Below are positions 1-5,684 of a DNA stretch of 8,257 nt, piece after piece. Below the pieces are notes generated by a model that was not told the DNA's origin, ran no database searches, and saw nothing but the letters and a program-made list of their open reading frames with translations. How positions within the stretch are numbered: the stretch's first letter is position 1; each line of letters begins with the position of its first letter. The DNA lies in assembly GCA_013002375.1 (NCBI GenBank), contig JABDJW010000020.1, forward strand, positions 1 through 8,257. The letters run 5' to 3'. The position numbers and the translations under genes are program-made. This DNA comes from Acidimicrobiales bacterium. GTDB taxonomy: Bacteria > Actinomycetota > Acidimicrobiia > Acidimicrobiales > SHLQ01.

Positions 1-98
1 GGGTAGCAAAGTACAACCAGCTGCTGCGCATCGAGGAGGACTTGGGCGAAGCTGCGGCCTATCGAGGCCGTACCGCCCTGGCCGGTGGCGCCGCGTGA
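1..98 (+). CDS. eno: Enolase, C-terminal end only (partial, 5' end outside window)
   Basis: Only the last 31 codons are present, read in the frame that starts at base 3 and ending in TGA at 96-98. The visible peptide contains VAKYNQLLRIEEDLGEAA followed by a short YRGRTAL tail, which is the highly conserved C-terminus of bacterial enolase (usually KYNQLLRIEEELG). Enolase converts 2-phosphoglycerate to phosphoenolpyruvate in glycolysis in the cytoplasm. The identity is supported further by the next gene, a septum formation initiator, because eno next to ftsB/divIC is one of the best conserved gene pairs in bacteria. The stop overlaps the GTG start of that gene by 4 nt (GTGA), which suggests translational coupling. 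The catalytic residues lie outside the window. Confidence 0.93.
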   Translation, partial: VAKYNQLLRIEEDLGEAAAYRGRTALAGGAA

Positions 99-484
99 GT
101 CGGAAATCCTCCACTCGGGAGGGATCCAAGGCGGCTGAGGCCGCGTCGCGTCGCGGCGTGAAGGCGATCGCGCCGGCGGTGGGCCGAGTCGTGCTGGTCG
201 CCGCAGTGGCGTTGTTCTTCGTGTTGGCCTGGTTTCTGGTGGCCCGGCCGGCGGGGCAATGGGCCGACGGTCGCCAGGATGCTGCGGCGGCCCAGGCCGA
301 TCTCGAAGGGGCCGAGGCGACCAATGCCGACCTGCGGGCCCGACTCGCGGCGCTGACGACGGATCGGGAGATTGAACGGATCGCGCGGGCCGAATACGGC
401 TTGGTGTACCCCGACGAGGAGGCCTACGCCGTGCTCCCACCACCCGAGCGCGATCTCGAGTTTTTTCACCGTTGGCCGTACTGA
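95..484 (+). CDS. Septum formation initiator, FtsB/DivIC-like divisome protein
   Basis: A 129-residue single-pass membrane protein of the FtsB/DivIC family, which bridges FtsL and FtsQ/DivIB in the division complex. The layout is typical: a basic cytoplasmic N-terminus (residues 1-30), one hydrophobic segment at about 31-50, an Ala/Asp/Glu-rich stretch at about 57-90 predicted to form a coiled coil, then the family signature DREIERIARAEYGLVYPDEEAY (about 90-111, shown in the sequence with Tyr/Gly/Leu/Val-Pro). The GTG start at 95 lies inside the enolase stop, with no good Shine-Dalgarno, so translation probably relies on reinitiation after enolase. The next gene starts 1 nt after its stop. 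The length and the eno neighbour fit well. The exact name (FtsB versus DivIC) cannot be settled from the sequence, so no symbol is given. Confidence 0.9.
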   Translation: MSRKSSTREGSKAAEAASRRGVKAIAPAVGRVVLVAAVALFFVLAWFLVARPAGQWADGRQDAAAAQADLEGAEATNADLRARLAALTTDREIERIARAEYGLVYPDEEAYAVLPPPERDLEFFHRWPY

Positions 485-485
485 C

Positions 486-1478
486 GTGAGCGCGGACGCC
501 GGTCGGGTGGGCTCGCCGCTGCCCATCGAGGTGCGAGGCCTGCTTCGGACCTTCGGTGATCTCACCGCGGTCGATGGCATCGACCTGATCGTCGAAGCCG
601 GCGAGGTCTTCGGCTTCCTGGGCCCGAACGGAGCCGGCAAGTCGACCACGGTGCGCATGCTCACCACACTGCTGCAACCGACCGCCGGCATCGCCAAGGT
701 GGCCGGTTACGACGTCGTGGCCGACGCCAACAAGGTGCGACAGTCGATCGGCGTGGCCCTGCAGGATGCCGCCATCGATCCACTGATGACCGGCACCGAG
801 CTGTTGCATCTCCAGGCCGTGCTCCACGGCATCAAGCGGCGCAGTGTGGCCGACCGCTCCGCCGAGATGCTGGAGCGGGTCGGGCTGACCGATGCCGGCG
901 ATCGCCGGGTCGGTACCTACTCGGGCGGCATGCGCCGGCGTCTCGACCTGGCCTTGTCGTTGATCCACCGGCCGACGGTGCTGTTCCTCGACGAACCGAC
1001 GACCGGCCTCGACCCCACCAGTCGTCAGGCGGTCTGGGAGGAGGTCCGCGCGCTGAACAACGATGGCACGACGGTCTTCCTCACCACGCAGTACCTGGAA
1101 GAAGCGGACGAGCTCGCCGGTCGCGTCGCCATCATCGACGGCGGGAAGATCGTGCGCGACGGTACGCCGGGCCAGCTCAAACGAGCGGTCGGTGCTCCGA
1201 CCCTTCGGGTCGATGTCGACGCGGCTCAAGTCGAGATCGCCCGGGCCGCGCTGACCGCGTTCGGCGACGAACGGCCGGCCAAGGTCAATCGGGTCGCGAT
1301 CGGGCTCGAGGACGGCGCCCCGGTCATGACCGAGGTACTGCGCTCGCTCGATGCCGCCGGTGTGGTCGTCCATCATCTCGAACTCGACGAACCGTCCCTC
1401 GACGACGTGTTCGCCGAGGCCACCGGTCGCCGCCTGGAGGGTGCGAGCGACGCGGTGGCGGATTCGCCCGCCCGATGA
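486..1478 (+). CDS. ABC transporter ATP-binding protein, DrrA (daunorubicin-resistance) type
   Basis: A 330-residue cytoplasmic ATPase that powers export through the two permeases encoded next. All nucleotide-binding motifs are visible: Walker A GPNGAGKST (46-54), Q-loop Gln93, signature YSGGMRRRL (145-153), Walker B VLFLDEP (165-171) with catalytic Glu170, and D-loop GLDP. The H-loop position reads TTQYLEEAD (200-208), with Gln202 instead of His, as is usual in DrrA-like proteins. The C-terminal EPSLDDVF motif (302-309) is another DrrA-branch hallmark. I chose GTG 486, 1 nt after the ftsB stop. The in-frame ATG at 372 lies within ftsB and would add a 38-residue non-homologous extension. The 3' end overlaps the first permease by ATGA. 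The substrate is unknown; drugs, glycolipids and other hydrophobic molecules are all seen in this family. Confidence 0.92.
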   Translation: MSADAGRVGSPLPIEVRGLLRTFGDLTAVDGIDLIVEAGEVFGFLGPNGAGKSTTVRMLTTLLQPTAGIAKVAGYDVVADANKVRQSIGVALQDAAIDPLMTGTELLHLQAVLHGIKRRSVADRSAEMLERVGLTDAGDRRVGTYSGGMRRRLDLALSLIHRPTVLFLDEPTTGLDPTSRQAVWEEVRALNNDGTTVFLTTQYLEEADELAGRVAIIDGGKIVRDGTPGQLKRAVGAPTLRVDVDAAQVEIARAALTAFGDERPAKVNRVAIGLEDGAPVMTEVLRSLDAAGVVVHHLELDEPSLDDVFAEATGRRLEGASDAVADSPAR

Positions 1479-2296
1479 CCGCCGTGGCCGCCCCCGATGT
1501 CGGGGCCCGCGACCCGGCCGGCCCGGCGTTGGCGTTCCGGCAGACCCTGTCGCTCAGCCGCCGAGCGGTGATATCGACGCTCCGCAAGCCGGCTGCCTTC
1601 GTGCCGGGCTTGTTCTTCCCGTTGCTGATGGCGGCGGTTTATTCGTCGCAGTTCGATCGCGTCACGGCGACGCCGGGATTCCCCGAAGTCGATTCGTTCC
1701 TGCAGTTCATCCTGCCCGCGACCATTCTCCAGGGGGTGGCCTTCGGCTCGACGATCGGCGGGGTCGAGATGGCCCAGGACATCGAGTCCGGATTCTTCGA
1801 TCGACTCACCTCGGCGCCGGTGGCTCGGCCCGCGATCTTCTTGTCCCGGGTCGCCGGCTCTGCGGCCTTCGCCGCCGTCGAGGCCCTCATCCTGATCGGT
1901 GTGCTCACCGCGTTCGGCGCACGGGTCAGTGCCGGGTTCGGCGGGGTCGCCGCGATCGTCGTGATCAGCGTGTTCTTGGCGGTGGCCCTCGGCGGCTTCG
2001 GCCTGGCCATCGCCATTCGCAGTGGCAACGCCGAGGTCGTGCAGGGCATCTTCCCGGCGATCTTCGCCCTCCTTTTCGTTTCGACCGCGTTCTTTCCGCC
2101 TTCGTTGATGAAGGGGTGGTTCCGGGTCATCGCCGAGGCCAATCCGGTGTCGACGGTGATCGATGCCATGCGGCATCTGGTGATCGTCGGCTGGTCGACG
2201 GCCGAGTTCGGTAAGGCCATCGCCGTGCTGGTGGCCATCTCGGCCGTCAGCCTGAGTCTGGCCTATTCGCAGTACCGGCATCGGGTGAAGGCATGA
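1475..2296 (+). CDS. ABC-2 type transporter permease (DrrB-like), first subunit
   Basis: A 273-residue integral membrane protein with about six hydrophobic segments (roughly 41-58, 76-98, 127-147, 157-180, 189-208 and 246-264). It carries the features of ABC-2 permeases: the DIESGFFDRL loop motif (102-111), which typically lies between the second and third segments and contacts the ATPase, and the late NPVSTVIDAMR motif (223-233). It forms the export channel with the upstream DrrA-type ATPase and most likely pairs with the paralogous permease that follows. ATG 1475 overlaps the ATPase stop and its own stop overlaps the next ATG (both ATGA), so the three products are probably made in coupled, similar amounts. 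The recognisable Shine-Dalgarno is poor, in line with coupling. The transported molecule cannot be inferred. Confidence 0.9.
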   Translation: MTAVAAPDVGARDPAGPALAFRQTLSLSRRAVISTLRKPAAFVPGLFFPLLMAAVYSSQFDRVTATPGFPEVDSFLQFILPATILQGVAFGSTIGGVEMAQDIESGFFDRLTSAPVARPAIFLSRVAGSAAFAAVEALILIGVLTAFGARVSAGFGGVAAIVVISVFLAVALGGFGLAIAIRSGNAEVVQGIFPAIFALLFVSTAFFPPSLMKGWFRVIAEANPVSTVIDAMRHLVIVGWSTAEFGKAIAVLVAISAVSLSLAYSQYRHRVKA

Positions 2297-3066
2297 CGGC
2301 GATCGCTTCGGGGCCGGTGCTGGGTGGGTTGTTGCGTCGCAGCGTGCTGCGGTTGCGCCGGATGCCGTCGGTGCTCGTGCCCGCGCTGGTGATGCCGCTG
2401 TTCTTCCTGGTCTCCTACAGCGGCTCGTTCGACGGGCTGACCAATGTCGAGGGGTACGGCACCGACAACATCGTGAACTGGATGGTCGCCTGGTCGCTGA
2501 TGATGGCGGCGTCGTTCAGTGGTTCGGGGGCGAGCGGCGTGATCGGCACCGACATCGACACCGGCTTTCTCGACCGCCTCCTGATGGCTCCGTCGGACCG
2601 GTGGGTGGTGCTGGCCGGACCGCTGCTGTACTCGATGGTGCGGGCCGCGATCTCGACGACGCTGGTGCTCATCGCCGCCGCGCTCCTCGGTGCCGACTTC
2701 CCGGGCGGCGTTCTCGGTCTGCTCAGCACCTACGTGGGTTGCGCGGGGATGGCGCTGGCCATCGGTTGTCTGGGCAGCTGGGTGATGTTGGTGATGCGGG
2801 ATGTACAGGCCCAGGCCCTCGTACAGTTGATGATCTTCGGCGGCACTTTCCTGTCGATCGGTCAGGTACCGGTCGACTTCATGACCGGGTGGCTGAAGGT
2901 GGTCGCCCGCTACAACCCGGTCACGTTCGTACTGCGCCTCATCCGCCAGGGATTCCTGGGCCCGGTGGCCTGGGACACGACCTGGCCCGGGTTGGTGGCG
3001 CTGGCCGGCATGACCGTGCTGTTCGGCGGGCTGGCGCTGCGCACCCTCTATCGCTACGAGAGCTGA
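2293..3066 (+). CDS. ABC-2 type transporter permease (DrrB-like), second subunit
   Basis: A 257-residue membrane protein, paralogous to the preceding permease. It repeats the same two landmarks in the same order: DIDTGFLDRL at 87-96 and NPVTFVLRLIR at 208-218. Hydrophobic segments lie at about 27-43, 62-82, 108-132, 138-165, 174-194 and 230-250. It starts with a short basic N-terminus (RRSVLRLRR). Having two distinct permeases behind one ATPase suggests a heterodimeric channel rather than the homodimer expected when only one DrrB is present. The ATG at 2293 overlaps the previous stop and has a modest purine-rich stretch (GTGAAGG) just upstream. The stop shares a base with the ATG of the next gene (TGATG). 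Confidence 0.9.
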   Translation: MTAIASGPVLGGLLRRSVLRLRRMPSVLVPALVMPLFFLVSYSGSFDGLTNVEGYGTDNIVNWMVAWSLMMAASFSGSGASGVIGTDIDTGFLDRLLMAPSDRWVVLAGPLLYSMVRAAISTTLVLIAAALLGADFPGGVLGLLSTYVGCAGMALAIGCLGSWVMLVMRDVQAQALVQLMIFGGTFLSIGQVPVDFMTGWLKVVARYNPVTFVLRLIRQGFLGPVAWDTTWPGLVALAGMTVLFGGLALRTLYRYES

Positions 3067-3806
3067 TGGGCGCTGCGGAGGTCACGGCCGTCGTGCTCGC
3101 CGTCCTCCTCGGTGGGTTGATCAAGTCGATCACCGGTATGGGGTTCCCGATCGTGGCGATTCCCGTGATCGCAGTGGTGCTGTCGCTGGAGGACGCGGTG
3201 GCGATCATCGCCATACCCAACACGATCTTCAATGCGTCGCTGGTGTTCCAGGCTCGGTCTGCGGCACCGGAGACCCGCGATCTTCCGCGCCTCGCCGCCT
3301 ATGGCATCGTCGGCGCGGTCGGCGGCACCCTGCTGCTCTTCTCGGTGCCCGAAGCCGCGCTGCTGATTCCGCTGATCGTGATGATCTGGGTCTACATCAT
3401 CTCGGCCCAGCAGAACCCGACTCGTCAGCTCACGCCGGCCCACACTCGACGTTGGGCGCCGGCGGTCGGCACCGCGGCGGGTGTTGCGCAGGGCGCGGTC
3501 GGCATCTCCGGGCCGATCGTCGGTGCGTGGATTCACGCCTACCGCCTGCCGAAACAGGCCGCGGTTCTCTCGGTGACCGTGTTGTTCCTGCTCACCGGTG
3601 CGGCCCAGCTCGTGGTTCTGGTCGCGGCCGGATCCTACGACCGCGACCGGTTGTTGCTGGCGGTGTTGGCGATCATTCCAATGGCGATCACGTTGCCGAT
3701 CGGCGTGCGCATCCGCGACCGGATTTCGACCGATGCCTTCGGGCGGGCCGTGCTCGGCATTCTGGCGCTGTCGTCGATCGCGCTGACCTATCGGGTGTTG
3801 GCCTAG
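3066..3806 (+). CDS. TauE/SafE-family (sulfite exporter-like, former DUF81) membrane transporter
   Basis: A 246-residue, very hydrophobic protein with about eight predicted membrane segments. The two halves carry related glycine-rich motifs, GLIKSITGMGFPIV near residues 17-30 and GVAQGAVGISGPIV near 139-152, which is the internal duplication typical of the TauE/SafE family. Members move sulfite, sulfoacetate or other small organic anions across the cytoplasmic membrane, but most are uncharacterised and the substrate here is unknown. ATG 3066 was chosen because it overlaps the permease stop by 1 nt and gives the normal family N-terminus; the open frame further upstream lies inside the permease. 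It is the last gene of the rightward run, with 23 nt separating it from the stop of the convergent PhoX-like gene. Any functional link to the ABC exporter is inference from coupling only. Confidence 0.87.
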   Translation: MGAAEVTAVVLAVLLGGLIKSITGMGFPIVAIPVIAVVLSLEDAVAIIAIPNTIFNASLVFQARSAAPETRDLPRLAAYGIVGAVGGTLLLFSVPEAALLIPLIVMIWVYIISAQQNPTRQLTPAHTRRWAPAVGTAAGVAQGAVGISGPIVGAWIHAYRLPKQAAVLSVTVLFLLTGAAQLVVLVAAGSYDRDRLLLAVLAIIPMAITLPIGVRIRDRISTDAFGRAVLGILALSSIALTYRVLA

Positions 3807-3829
3807 CTGGTCGGGTCCGGCGGTTCGCC

Positions 3830-5011
3830 CTAGCTCGGTGGTGCCGGCGGCTGCCAGGGGCCGGGATCGGTGAAGGCCGACCAGGGACCGGTGACCTCGA
3901 AGGTTTCGCCCGGAAGGCGCTGGGCACTGAAGTACATCCGGGTGCCGTCGGGGCTGAAGGCCGGGCCGCAGAGTTCGTTGGAGGGGTCGCTCGGATATTG
4001 GACGACCGGGAAGGTCGAGCCGTCGTCGCGTACCAGGACGATCTGCATGTCGTCACCGTCTTCGGCGATGTAGATCACACCCGCGTCGGAGGTCTCGAGG
4101 TTGTCGACGCCGGCGAGAATCGTATTGGTGTTGATGGTGGGGTCGTGCAGGACGTCGAGGGTGTTGGTGCTCGGCGTGTAGGCCCATACCTTGTTGTCGC
4201 CCTTGGTGGTGAAGGCAATGCGGTTGCCGCTGATGTCGATGCCCTCACCGCCGTTGAAGGCCTTGGTGTCGGGCACCTGGTAGCGGGTCTCGGTGACCGC
4301 ACCGGATGGATCGCTGACCACGCCCCAGCCGATGACGCCGTTGACTTCGGTCATGGCCTCGAGCACGCCGCCGGCGGTGAGGTCGCCCCAGGTGTTCGGC
4401 GTGAACCGGTAGAGCGCACCGTCGGAGCGATCCTCGGTGAGGTAGATCTGTTGATCGGGCTCGTAGCAGGCGGCTGCTTCGTGCCAGAAGGCGCCCATTG
4501 CGGGGATCGAGTAGGCGGGAACGGCGCCGAGGGGGTCGCATTCCCAGATGAAGCCACCGGTCCATTCTTCTCCGCTGAGCCAGGTGCCCCATGGTGTGGC
4601 ACCGCCGCCGCAGTTGCGGGTCGTGCCGGTGACACACGATCCGGCGTCGACGATGTTGGCATCGGCGTCGAACCGGATGTAGCCCACGCCGCCCTGGCCG
4701 ATGAACAACTCCGAGTTCGAGACGTAGCTCCAGCCGCCGTCGGGTAGCGGGAAGCACGCTCCGCCGTCGGGCCAGCCGTGCCAGACGTAGTTCGTGCCTT
4801 CGACCAGCTCGCCGGTGGTGGCGACCTTTCGGCCGGTGAAGAAGGGGTGGACTCGCAGGCCCGCGTCGTTGACCTGGAGCAACTCGACGGGATCGCAGGC
4901 GCTGAGCAGGGCGGCACCGCCCAGCCAGAGGCCGGCGCTGCCCAGGGTCGAGACCTTGATGAACTTGCGACGGGTCAGTGGATCGGTGGTGGTGCTGGTG
5001 ACATCAGTCAT
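3830..5011 (-). CDS. PhoX/DUF839-family protein, predicted Tat-exported lipoprotein
   Basis: A 393-residue predicted exported protein. The N-terminus has a twin-arginine motif TRRKFIK (13-19), a hydrophobic stretch and a lipobox LSAC with Cys39, so it is likely folded with its cofactor in the cytoplasm, exported by Tat and lipid-anchored outside. PhoX-family landmarks follow: NCGGGATPWGTW (133-144) leading into GEEW (147-150), FWHEAAACYE (175-184), EDRSDGALYRFTP (193-205), EGIDI (256-260), DNLETSDAGVIYIAEDG (303-319) and ELCGPAFSPDGTRMYFSAQ (346-364). Characterised PhoX enzymes are Fe/Ca phosphatases, but this protein is much shorter and has Gly147 where many relatives have Cys before the EE pair. 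Phosphatase activity is therefore possible, not shown. It is convergent with the TauE-like gene and divergent from coxS. The ATG at 5009-5011 sits 8 nt after a good -10 box with no Shine-Dalgarno. Confidence 0.88.
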   Translation of the reverse strand: MTDVTSTTTDPLTRRKFIKVSTLGSAGLWLGGAALLSACDPVELLQVNDAGLRVHPFFTGRKVATTGELVEGTNYVWHGWPDGGACFPLPDGGWSYVSNSELFIGQGGVGYIRFDADANIVDAGSCVTGTTRNCGGGATPWGTWLSGEEWTGGFIWECDPLGAVPAYSIPAMGAFWHEAAACYEPDQQIYLTEDRSDGALYRFTPNTWGDLTAGGVLEAMTEVNGVIGWGVVSDPSGAVTETRYQVPDTKAFNGGEGIDISGNRIAFTTKGDNKVWAYTPSTNTLDVLHDPTINTNTILAGVDNLETSDAGVIYIAEDGDDMQIVLVRDDGSTFPVVQYPSDPSNELCGPAFSPDGTRMYFSAQRLPGETFEVTGPWSAFTDPGPWQPPAPPS

Positions 5012-5019
5012 AACGCCGG

Positions 5020-5048
5020 AAGCTACCGCCTCGCCGCACGACTGTCAT
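5020..5048 (-). promoter_or_regulatory. Sigma-70-type promoter of the PhoX-like gene, probably leaderless
   Basis: On the minus strand ATGACA (5043-5048) is followed by exactly 17 bp and then TAGCTT (5020-5025), a good match to TTGACA-17-TANNNT. Only 8 nt (5012-5019) separate the -10 box from the ATG, so transcription should begin at or next to the start codon. There is no Shine-Dalgarno-like stretch before the ATG, in line with a leaderless mRNA, which is common in actinobacteria. The element assignment is seen directly; the start point is inferred. Confidence 0.6.
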
Positions 5049-5050
5049 TT

Positions 5051-5063
5051 TCACTCATCGTGA
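5051..5063. promoter_or_regulatory. Short inverted repeat in the divergent intergenic region, possible operator
   Basis: TCAC-5 nt-GTGA lies 2 bp upstream of the -35 box of the PhoX-like gene, inside the most AT-rich patch of the 181-bp region (5012-5192) between it and coxS. A direct repeat of ATTTTC (5047-5052 and 5063-5068) overlaps it. The position would suit a regulator of one or both divergent genes, but 4-bp arms can easily arise by chance. Apart from this repeat and the promoter elements listed I see nothing else in the intergenic region. Confidence 0.2.
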
Positions 5064-5148
5064 TTTTCGACGTTTCTCGTGCCCAGCTCGGGCGGCTTGC
5101 CGGCACGACCGATCAGGCCGCTGTGTCGCACCCGCGGGGCGGACGGGC

Positions 5149-5154
5149 TAAGTT
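5149..5154 (+). promoter_or_regulatory. Candidate -10 box for the coxS-coxM unit
   Basis: TAAGTT fits the TANNNT pattern of actinobacterial -10 elements and lies 38 nt before the GTG of the CoxS-like gene, leaving room for a transcript leader of about 30 nt that includes the Shine-Dalgarno. No convincing -35 hexamer is found 16-19 bp upstream, so the promoter may be weak or depend on an activator. This is a low-confidence call from position and hexamer only. Confidence 0.3.
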
Positions 5155-5179
5155 CTCGCCTGCTGCGAACCCCCACAGA

Positions 5180-5185
5180 AAAGGA
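5180..5185 (+). promoter_or_regulatory. Ribosome binding site of the CoxS-like gene
   Basis: AAAGGA within a longer purine run lies 7 nt before GTG 5193. It supports that GTG as the start rather than the upstream in-frame ATG at 5079, which would add 38 residues lacking any family resemblance. The true family N-terminus (short strands leading to VNG) begins right after this GTG. Confidence 0.6.
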
Positions 5186-5192
5186 TCGCCGG

Positions 5193-5684
5193 GTGCAGGT
5201 TTCGATACAGGTGAACGGGACCGATCAGTCCCACGACGTGGAGGACCGCACGCTGTTGGTGCACTTCCTTCGCGAGGCGTGTGGGCTCACCGGCACCAAC
5301 ATTGGCTGTGATTCGTCGTCATGTGGCGCGTGCACGGTGCATGTCAACGGCGAGGCGGTGAAGTCCTGCACGCTGCTGGCCGCCCAGATAGCAGGCGATG
5401 ACGTCACGACCATCGAAGGCTTGGCCGATCAAGCCCGAGCGGCCGGTACCAGCACCGGCGATGCCGATTGGCATCCGATGCAGGAGTCGTTCCATCAATG
5501 CCACGCGCTGCAGTGCGGCTACTGCACACCGGGCATGGTGATGGCCGCGGTGTCACTCCTCGACGAAGTGCCGACACCGACCGAGGCCGAAGTGCGCGAA
5601 GGGCTCGAGGGCAACCTGTGCCGCTGCACCGGCTACCACAACATCGTCAAAGCGGTGCTCGAAGCGAGCGGAGGGGCCCAATGA
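5193..5684 (+). CDS. [2Fe-2S] small subunit of a molybdenum hydroxylase (CoxS / xanthine dehydrogenase family)
   Basis: A 163-residue protein, the normal length for this family, that passes electrons from a molybdenum active site to FAD. The N-terminal plant-ferredoxin-like domain holds Cys39, Cys44 and Cys47 (GCDSSSCGACTVH) and Cys59 for the first cluster. The C-terminal helical domain holds QCGYC (Cys108, Cys111) and LCRCTGYHNIV (Cys143, Cys145) for the second cluster, so all eight ligands are intact. The start is GTG 5193, backed by a Shine-Dalgarno. The stop overlaps the ATG of the FAD subunit (ATGA), so the two are co-translated. It is divergent from the PhoX-like gene. The substrate (CO, a purine, an aldehyde or another N-heterocycle) is determined by the large subunit, which is not in this window. 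Confidence 0.95.
   Translation: MQVSIQVNGTDQSHDVEDRTLLVHFLREACGLTGTNIGCDSSSCGACTVHVNGEAVKSCTLLAAQIAGDDVTTIEGLADQARAAGTSTGDADWHPMQESFHQCHALQCGYCTPGMVMAAVSLLDEVPTPTEAEVREGLEGNLCRCTGYHNIVKAVLEASGGAQ
5670..5674 (+). promoter_or_regulatory. Strong Shine-Dalgarno for the CoxM-like gene
   Basis: GGAGG, followed by two more G, lies inside the end of the CoxS-like gene and 6 nt before ATG 5681. It is the strongest ribosome binding site in the window and fixes the start of the FAD subunit, in addition to the ATGA overlap. Confidence 0.7.

Noticed and set aside
464..472. Run of six T near the end of ftsB as a terminator
   Set aside because: It lies inside the coding region (Phe codons of the conserved C-terminus), has no stem before it, and the next gene begins 1 nt after the ftsB stop.
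372..485. Upstream ATG start for the DrrA-type ATPase
   Set aside because: It would extend the protein by 38 residues read out of frame through ftsB, with no resemblance to ABC proteins. GTG 486 directly after the ftsB stop gives the usual N-terminus.
3819..3829. GGCG-GTT-CGCC hairpin as an intrinsic terminator
   Set aside because: Only four base pairs, and no T-run follows on either strand.
3452..4747. Long open frame (431 codons) on the + strand opposite the PhoX-like gene
   Set aside because: Translation is Gly/Arg/Val-rich low-complexity sequence without any family motif. It is the expected antisense shadow of a high-GC gene whose minus-strand product has clear PhoX motifs and a Tat signal.
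5042..5048. CTGTCAT, a perfect half of an E. coli-type Pho box, near the PhoX-like gene
   Set aside because: Only one half-site is present, the next 7 nt at the correct spacing do not match, and it is on the strand opposite to PhoX-like transcription. The overlap with the -35 explains it well enough.
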